Shown here: piece after piece, positions 1-9,400 of the stretch
How the letters are laid out: every line of letters begins with the position of its first letter
Position numbering within the stretch: the first letter of the stretch is position 1
DNA from: Rhabdophis nuchalis
Lineage: Eukaryota; Chordata; Lepidosauria; Squamata; Natricidae
Length of the DNA stretch: 64,000 nucleotides
Assembly (NCBI GenBank): GCA_039707465.1
Contig: CM077643.1
Span: 326,902,919-326,966,918, forward strand
Direction: 5' to 3'
Made by a program: the position numbers and the translations under genes
Notes under the pieces: model-generated
What the model was told of the DNA's origin: nothing
The model's input: the letters and a program-made list of their open reading frames with translations, nothing else
The model's database searches: none

Positions 1-398
1 CCATATTTTGTTTTGCATCTTTTGAGGCAATCTTTTACTCGAAAACACAAATCTCAGTTCATAATAAATGGAAGAATCATGTACTTAACCGCTTACCATT
101 GCAAAAGCTCCTGCACATCTAATGAATGAACTTATTAATACAGATATACAGTATATCTGCATGTTGTGTATATCTGCATGTTGTATGATACTTGAATGAA
201 TAAAACAATAGATTCTTGAATGAATAAAACAATAGTTATTACATTAATCACTATCTTACAAACACAGTTACAAGATAAAAACTTGAATTGCATTTTTAAA
301 CATATCTAGTAATCTGGAAAAAAAGATTCTATCTTATGGAAAATTTCCTAACTATTAATATAAAATTGAGACAGAAATATGTAAAAATTATCATTTAC
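1..398. other. HEATR1 intron 14 (partial), no exon seen
   Basis: AT-rich intronic sequence. Two short direct duplications sit side by side: a TATATCTGCATGTTGT unit at about 152-184 and a CTTGAATGAATAAAACAATA unit at about 191-234. No further HEATR1 exon was recognised before the window edge. Confidence 0.6.
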
Positions 399-493
399 CA
401 TTTGTCATCCTTTGAGAGATCAGCTCTTTCAAACAGAGACAACAGACTGAGTCCAATTTGTTCACTAAATATATTCAAATGAACCAAGGCACT
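399..493 (-). CDS. HEATR1: HEATR1 exon 14
   Basis: Encodes codons 545-575 and ends in phase 2 (split TG|G Trp). On the minus strand the acceptor TTCTAG precedes 493 and the donor GTAAAT follows 399. The peptide contains SLLSLFERADLSKDDKW, matching the NLFQRAELSKNGEW block of the mammalian protein. Confidence 0.88.
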
Positions 494-3400
494 CTAGAAT
501 AAAATTTAAGAAATAATGTGGTTATTATATGCACAAAATTGCATAGAACACATAGAGCAATGTAATGCAGAATCCTACCCAAAAATGTTCACAATATGTG
601 TATTTTAAAAAAATAAAGTATTTTTTAAAATATAACATAAATGAATCTAGCATCAAAACAGATTTAGTGATTCTGCTTTCTGTTTTCTGTTTTAGATTTT
701 GTGTGCCTTAAGGATTTTTCTGCCCCTTAGAAAAATCTTATTTTGATGATACAATTATTGCTCTGTAAAATTGAAACTAACCTTCTTGTCCAGAATAAGT
801 TCTGTTCTATTGGCTTCAAGTTTTTCCCTACTCAGATTTTGTCTCAGGCAATACTAATTTAAAGCACTACTCTACATATCCAATTTTCCCTCTGACTGCA
901 ATTGGATTTATTCCCAAGTAAGAGAATACAGAAGTTCAGCCAAAGAAGAGACACAGGGAATCTGCTTTAACATGCTATCATTTTATTATAGATAGACCCC
1001 AGTAATTCTTTTTTAGAGATGGGTGTCCCGTCAGGGTGGTGCAGTAGTCATAATATTGGAACAATACTAAAGTAGATATGGATTCAGCAATGGAAACTCA
1101 ATGGACACTATCACAGTCATTCTAACTCTTTCAGGGGGATAAAATGGGAGGGAATGTTATGCCTGAAAGCTTCTGGAAGAAATCTAACCAATGCAACAGC
1201 TAATTTGTTCAAAGTAACACTTATTTTTGGCCTTCCAATGGATTAACACTTACATCTAGTGTATGAAGAGATGACATAACCACATCTAAATTATCATCTT
1301 TGAGTCGTGCTACAATTGCTTCTTGTATGAAAGAGTCATCAAAGCCCTCCTAAAAATAAAAATCATGAAGGAAATGAACATTAAAAAGGTATTAAAAATG
1401 TAATATCATGAATTCAGCATTTCTGGGAAAAATCCAACTTGTTTACATATAACACATCTTTTATTTAGTCAACATGAAGCCAGTGGAAATTTAACAATGC
1501 TGTACATTATTATGCAATGGAATGTACAGTTTAGATTCAACACAAAAGGATTGAGAATTTCACTTTGGATTACTATAAAGAGAGGGTACAAAAACAACAA
1601 CTTGGAGGCCATATATGGCTTCAAGAACTACTCCAGAGTGGATAGGGGCAAGAGTGGATAGGGGCAAAATGAAAATTTTAAATCTTACACTTGCTTTGAA
1701 AGGTATCTAATTGCACTCTTTAAAAAATCTGACAAAACCATCTGAAAATATGGCTTGGCTCTACCAAAGTGCAGTCCTTGATATGACTTCCAAAACTTGG
1801 TGTGGCCCTCAAAACTTATGCAACTTGGGCAACCCTGCTGTCGATATCCCTATTTTTTCACTGCTAATAACAGGCCTTCTGGTTAGAAAGCATATTAAAA
1901 GTTCAAAAAAAAACCCTTAGAATTAAGAACAAAACAAGACAACCAACCTTTGATGTTTCAATTACTTCTTTCAAATGTTGAACAGCCAGGACTCTCACTG
2001 CTGGCTGTGAATGATTCAAACTAAGGAGCAGAGAGGTATTTGAATCTTCTAGAAACTAGGAATACAAAGATAATCAATCAGGCTGCAGTTCGATTTCTGC
2101 TCCCCTGAAAGATCAGGGAGTTTATTTCTTATTCATTTTCTATAGATAAACATGCAACTACATATCAACACACAGACATATTTCAGGGGGGGAAAAACAG
2201 CAAGTACATTGCTTAGCTGTACCATAATTTGCTGCCAGTCTATATTCTTTACTATCCACTTTCACGAGCCAGGATAAAGCCATCAAATAGACTTTCCCTT
2301 AAATGAATCAGGAACTATAATTAATCACTTCAAAAGAGATCAGGAAAAGTTTTTTAAAACTATTTTAAGGTGCTTTATGGACCATGAATTGCTTTGGGGT
2401 TTTTTTTAAACGTTCTTTTCCAATTCATACATAAAAGGGGGAAAATGCTAAAATGCTGAAACCCGATACTAGATTACAGAGTATTTATTCAAGCATGCCA
2501 ACTTGAAGGTGTGACTAATTATTGATTAATTTTTGGCGGTAATATTGTCTATCAGTGATTTATATGCAGTTAAGAGCAGTCTTTTTATAGCCATTGGATG
2601 CAAATTAGATAGTTTGTTCACATTATATTTCTGACATCAGATTACATTTTTTTAAAAAAAAGTTCACGTCACATTTCAACAACAAACTGTTGTTCTAACA
2701 AACCATTAGAATGGCAGCAAATGTATCACAAGGCTATTTCTTTTTCTTAATACCATTAAGAGAAAAGTCCAGCTCTAATTGGTCTTAATGCCGAAGTGTC
2801 AACAAATTAAAAGGAAGAAATCTTAATTATTACAGTTTTAGGATTGACTTACCTGGTATTTACCACCACTCACTGAAAGAGAAATGAATTGGTGGAAGAG
2901 ATCTTGCTCCTTCTGATCTCTGATGTTCTTCAGATATTTCTCCAGTACCAAATCTAGCGTTCTAGAGTACCTGCAGTAGGCAAAGAAAAGAATCCATATG
3001 GAACTCTGGGAAAACCAATTATGCTTCCTTATATATTATTTCATAGACTTGTTCTATGTCTGGTATATGCTACCCAGAGTCACTTTTTCATTAGATGGCT
3101 GGCCATATAAATTTGATGAATAAATACATTTTGTGTACACAAATTCCTAAGAGCTTATAAATAAATATCTTGAGTCATTTGTAAAAAGATTAAAGATGAA
3201 ATTAAAAATAAATAAACAAGTACATAGCTTGTACAAGACTACCAAAACTTTGCAAGAAGTCAGCTTTCTTGCAGAAATTTTCAGCAGCCAGAGAGAGCCT
3301 TTGAGAATATTTTTGGAAATCTTGAAAATGCCAAACTGCTATTTTTTGTTCTCAGGGAACTTTCATTACGTATTTCATGGAAGATAAATCTACTTTCAGA

Positions 3401-6400
3401 CTATTAATAAAAACACACTCAGTGAAGATAGTTATATGGATTTAAGGGATCAAAAAGCAAAGGCTAGAAAAAGAAGTGCCTGATAGAAACCAGAAGAAAC
3501 ACAATATTCAGTTCCTTCTTTCTTCATTTCTTAGAGCAGTGGTCCCCAACCTTTGGGCACCAGGTCCATGGAGAGAAGTTTTTCTGCGGACCGGAGGGAG
3601 TGTGGTTTTGTGTGCTGCCTGCTTTCTGGCATGCCACAGATAAGTGCTGGTCCATTAACTGGAGGGTTGGGGACCCCTGTCTTAGAAGTTTGTGTGACAC
3701 TCTAATTCTGAAGCTCTATAAAACCTTCCTGATTAGGAGAGCTGTGAAGCTATTGATAATTGTTATGGCTTAGTACTGAATAAATTTTAACTGGCTGACT
3801 TGGAATTATTACTAGAAGACACCTCTTGTATTTTAATATTGGTTTTGAATTTTAGTTTTTTCAACAATTTTGTATGCAACATTTCTATCAACATTTTGTT
3901 AAGTGACTATGAAGTTTTTAACAGGATACTGATTTATTTTTAAACTAGCTATACTTGGCCACGCGTTGCTGTGGCCCAGACTGGTTAAATGGCCAACCAA
4001 TCTGTGTGTAGATCTACACCTGCACACATACACCGTATAACCCCCAACCTACCTACCTACCTACCGTATTTCTCCCTCTCTATCCATCCCTCTATCTACC
4101 TACCTACCGTATTTCTCCCTCTCTATCTATTCCCCTATTTACCTACCTACTGTAATACAATAATATAATAGCAAAGTTGGAAGGGACCTTGGAGGTCATC
4201 TAGTCCAACCCCCTGCCTAGAAAGGAAACCACATACCATTTCAGACAAATGGCTATCCAGCATCTTCTTAAAGACTTGCAGTGTTGGGGCATTCACAACT
4301 TCTGGAGGCAAATTGTTCCGCTGATTAATTGTTCTGTCAGGAAATTCCTCCTCAGTTCTAAGTTACTTCTCTCCTTGATTAGTTTCCACCCATTGCTTCT
4401 TGTTCCACCCTCAGGTGCCTTGGAGAATAGCTTGACTCCCTCTTCTTTGTGGCAACCCCTGACATATTGGAAGGCTGCTATCATGTCTCCCCTAGTCCCT
4501 CTTTTATTAAACTGTATTTCTCCCCCTCTCTCTCTATGGGCCACCTGGGAGTTTGCTATCCTCTGTGTTTTGGCACTTTTAGGCTTCCATACGTTGATGA
4601 GGAAATGACAGTTGAAAAGCAGCCTGATGGGCGGGGCTACAGGGAGGAGAAAACCTCATCAGTGGGTACATTTTACGTTTGTGTACCTTGCACATGACAC
4701 ACACGTACGCATTCTATTATTGGAAGTCCTTGGGAACATTGTGTGAAAGTTTGGTGTAAATCGGTGCAGTAGTTTTTCAGATTAGCTGCTTCGTACAAAC
4801 TATTTTACATTTTTATTTATATAGATAAATAAAAATGATAGAAGCTGTATGAATTCAAGAAAAATATAAGGGATTGGAACCTGCCTTCTGATTCTCACTG
4901 AATTGTTTATATGTTTATTTACATAGATTATTGCCCAGTTTCTGAGAATTTGGGTGACATTAAGAACAAAACCATAAATTAAACAATAATCCAGTAAAAA
5001 GGCAAAAAGGTAGGCTGAATGTTATGTTCCATAATTAGACCCTTACATGGGAGTCTGGATACAACAGTTCTGAACCTGGTTTTCAGCAGCAAAGTAACAT
5101 TCTATATGTGTTTTTGGCTTCACCTCTATTTGATCTCTTTTAATAGTATCTTTTTAAATAAAGGTTAATTTTGATCTATATAGTCTTTGTCTTCATCCCC
5201 AGTAAGAGTGTGGAATAAAATCCAAACAGTAGAGATTTATACTTCTAGATTAAAAAGCCACATATTAATTCTAGTACCAATGTTATGACTTTATCCAATA
5301 CATATGTCTGTTTTATTTTGTTTTACTTACTTTCTTTCAAAAAGTCTGATTAGAGGAAGTACCTCTTTATTAATTTCAGCTATTTTGCCAGGGTCAGAAC
5401 CACTCTTTACACCATAGGAAATATAATCCTCCAGAAACTTACTGAAATTGGAAAAAAGGGAAACAATTATTTCTTTACAGAGAACTAATATTGTTTTTCA
5501 AAACTTTCTCAAAGAATGTTAAAACTTAATAATATCTGACAAATTAAATTGTGACATGAAAACCAGGGATATGAAACCTTAGATTAAAAGACCATAGCTT
5601 ACCAAGCCAATAAATGATCCAAATCTTTTTCCAGCGGTATAGTTGTTAGTATAGTTTCTAGATGTTTAATGTAGACTTGATTATCAATTGTGTTGGATCC
5701 TTCTTCCATCTCTGAAAACAAGTGGATGCCATAAAGAAAATAATGATTGCCACTGAATCTTTCTGATTCAACCTTTCCCCAGTGTTTATCATTTAGTATA
5801 GCAAAATGTAGCTCTTTCTTTCCTGTGTTATCTGAGGTTGGATGATATAAAGCCAACATGTCCCTTACTTTGTTCTGACCAATTCAAAGAATCATGCTTC
5901 TAAAAGGAATAGCAAAATCTCATTAGCAGAACCCCCAACAATAGTCCTGCTGGACCAAGCCAAAGCTCATCCAACATTTTGTATTCCAGAATGACCAATC
6001 AGACGGCGCTGGAATTCTTACCAGCAGAAGTCAGAGACCTTTCACTAACACCATCTCATTTAACTGCAGCTGATATTTTGAAGATGCATTCTTCCACTTG
6101 TAATTAACACTGAATCTACAAAACAAGTAGCCCTTGCCCACCCTGTCCTCTGTGAATTTATCCAGTTTTTTTAAAAAGCCATTTGAGTTCGTGGCCATCA
6201 TTGTATTACCACTTAATGGAAATAAATTCCTGAAGTTAATTATCTACAGCCTTCTTCTGCTTATATTAAATCTTCCAGTGAGCTTCAGTCTTCAGTGTTT
6301 TGAGAAATGGAGAAAAATGCCTTTTTCTGTTCTTCGTGTCCTGCAGGGTTTTATATGCCTTACAATGAAGAGATGTATAAGTGAAAAGATGGAGCACAGA

Positions 6401-9400
6401 TGAACATACCTGCTTTTCCATAAATAGCTGAATGAACTAGATGGGGCAGAAGATAATGTAAAATTGGACTGACATCGTGAACTGCTGAAATTTCATGAAG
6501 AATGGCAATCAGATTGGGTACATTACACAGATGAACATATGGCCTGCATAAAAAACACAATAAAAGTAATTAATGGGACCTCCCAAAATAACAAAGCTGG
6601 ACATGAGTTTCTTAAAAGAAACATTTATTTTTCTTACTTTTCCCCAAGTCCTTCTTCCTTCTGGCTCTGTAGAAGGACAATCAAGCAGCAAAGCCCGTCT
6701 TTGACAAGAGAGGGTGTTTTGGTCAAAATCTTACTAATCAGCAACATCAAGGAACGAACCAGTGATTGTTCCATTGTCACCTTCATAGTTAATTGGCATA
6801 TGATCATATACGTTGCAGCTCTGAAATCCACCAAGGATGATTTCAAACCCTGTAGTAAGGAAAAGGAGTAAAAATAGATTGATGATTTAAGTATGAGGCC
6901 TTTGAAAGGAATACAGCACAGCATGTCATAAAATGTTTTGATCAGGGCTGTCAAACTCCCAGCCTATGGGCGGGATGCGTCACATGCTGACCACACCCAC
7001 ACCTGGTTTAGTGAAGGGGGGGAAAGTCCTGATATGTCACGTGATGACGCCATGACGATGTGAGTTTGACCCCGCTGATTTAGATCTATACAACTAGCAC
7101 TGGATAATGAGGAAGGCCCAGGATTTTCAGAAATACATCTTCATTTGTTATAGAAAGTTTCTTGAGTATAGACCAAAAGGCCAAATTAGGATAGACTAGG
7201 AGAGTAACTAAAGTGTTCAAAATTGGGAAATACACTTAGATTGCATTGTCTCACTTTATTTAACTTATAAGCAGAATGTATAATGACAGCTGAGTGATCA
7301 GGTACCTTTTGGATATATGGAAGCAATCTGGAGACAAGGGTGTCTGTGACATTTGCTACAGCCCCAAGAGCAGACACAACTGTAGAAGCATAAAAAGTCA
7401 GCAGGACTCTCATCTGTGATGAACTCCCTGGGTATTGTGAAAAGACCTGGAGGAAAGAAAGACATACATTTGGAATAGGGATAATGTAAATAGTAGGAAG
7501 GGAGGGAGGGACAGAAGGAAGGAGGGAGGGAGGGAAGGAAGGAAGGTCAAGTTCAATATGTTTTCTCTATTCACACACTGAGTTCATTAACCAGTGTGGT
7601 GTGATGGTGAACATGATTGTGAATGTTGAACAATAGTGAACAAAAAGTGCAAGTTATAGTCTACCTTAGCTGTGGAAGTTCATTGGGTGACTTGGGCAAG
7701 GCACTCTCCGTCAGCCAATCTACCAAAAAAGGGTGCTGCTATGGGGCAATAGAGGAGAGTACACTATGAATGCCACCTTGAGCTCCTATACATGCAGGAT
7801 AAAAATCTAATCAACAATCACATGGGTAAGGGAGATGGTAAATAGTACATAGCTCCCATAAGAAGTACAAGGTTATATGTGAGGACTTTCATTTTGGGGG
7901 AAGTACAGAATTACACCCAATGAAATATAAATACATACAGGCAATATTACTGGATGTTTTACAAATGAATGCTACTTCTGTGTTTAAAGTTAGGAATTCA
8001 AAAGAGAAATAACCTCTCTTTAGGAGAGGACATGTTGGCCTGGCTAAGCTTATCTGTACAGTTTAATAATTTTCAGGATAGCTTTGTTCAGTACGTTAAC
8101 TTAGTTGTAATAATTTCTATTGCATTCAATCAATTTCTGTGTCCTAATTTCTTTTTAACATTTAACTATTTAACTAAAGGTTGAGGGAGGGAGGGAGAAA
8201 GAGAGAGAGACTATCACACCAACAATGCATTCAAATAGTTCACCAACCTTTACAGATTTTGTCACTAAGTTGCATAGGAAATCCATGAAACCCAAATCTT
8301 TGTGGCAGTGTGTAATCAAAGTGCCTCGTGCAAGAGGGACTCCTGGTTTCTATGAGAGAGAGTGAGAGCCCAAAAGAGAAAAGATAAATAGATAGATGTT
8401 CTTCAACCTCAGCAACTTAAGATGTACAGCCTTCAAATCCCAGAATTCCCCAGTCAGCATGCTGGTTGAACAATTCTAGGAGTCCCCATATCTTGAAGTT
8501 GTTAAACTGACCTACCTAATCAATGTTAAAAAGAGATAAAACCAGTTTGTGGTATTTAGTTTAGAACTTCAAAGTTAATTTAAGCACATATATTTTCAAA
8601 ACCAGCATTATTTTTCCCACATACCATATTCAATCACTGGGTCCCTCTGGGTGGCTCATATTTTCATTGTAACTCATCTCAAATAACTACCATAAATTTT
8701 TATTTTAAATAGAGTATGTCTGTATCAGCACATATGCTGCTATGATCTGCTAAGATGTAGTAATAATTACTAATAAGTAATTCAGGCACAAATTAGAAAC
8801 ACAAGAAAGTTGAAATGTTTTTTATTTACTTGAAAACTATTGATTGACTAGTTAACAATCATAAAAAAATGTTATAAAGCAGAAAATAAATCAGGAAAAA
8901 CAAAAACTGTAAGAACAATGATCCAAATCAAAAGGTTTTAAATGTATTGATTTGTTCTAGTATACCTTATATCTAAATAAAATAAATAAGCAAAAGAGGA
9001 TAGGTACACAAGTAAGAATACTTCACAGAAATACTGTGCGCAATATAGACAGCATCATATAGACGACTTATATTATCTTCCACTACTTTACCTGAATTGG
9101 ATGCAACCAATGCCATTTATGAGTTGGGTCGCTAATTTTTAAAAGTTGGATAACTCGCACAAACAGCTTTGTCTCATGGTAGGGCAATACACAGCCAATC
9201 AAACTGTCTTGATTATATAGGTGAATATGAAACCTACAATCAGAACACACAGAAAATTAAATAAAGAAGTTACCATTTAAGATAATTATGTGCATAATAT
9301 GATACAATCTATGATGTAGATAGTCCTCAACTTACAATACTTTGCTTAGAGACTGTTCAAAGTTACAACAGCATTGAAAAAATGACTTATAACTAATTTA

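Larger units (their letters stand above)
3937..4830. repeat. Old interspersed repeat, unclassified, interrupted by CR1
   Basis: Begins near TAAACTAGCTATAC with the phrase CCACGCGTTGCTGTGGCC. It ends with GTGTGAAAGTTTGGTGTAAA and an AT-rich TTTATATAGATA tail. The phrase GTATTTCTCC recurs on both sides of the CR1 fragment, so CR1 inserted inside this element. I know this as a dispersed repeat style but cannot name its family. Confidence 0.5.
2971..5330. other. HEATR1 intron 10, repeat-bearing
   Basis: Holds a hAT-type MITE (3537-3679) and a composite repeat (about 3937-4830) containing a CR1 fragment and a CTAC microsatellite. The remainder is AT-rich sequence with no recognised feature. Confidence 0.7.
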
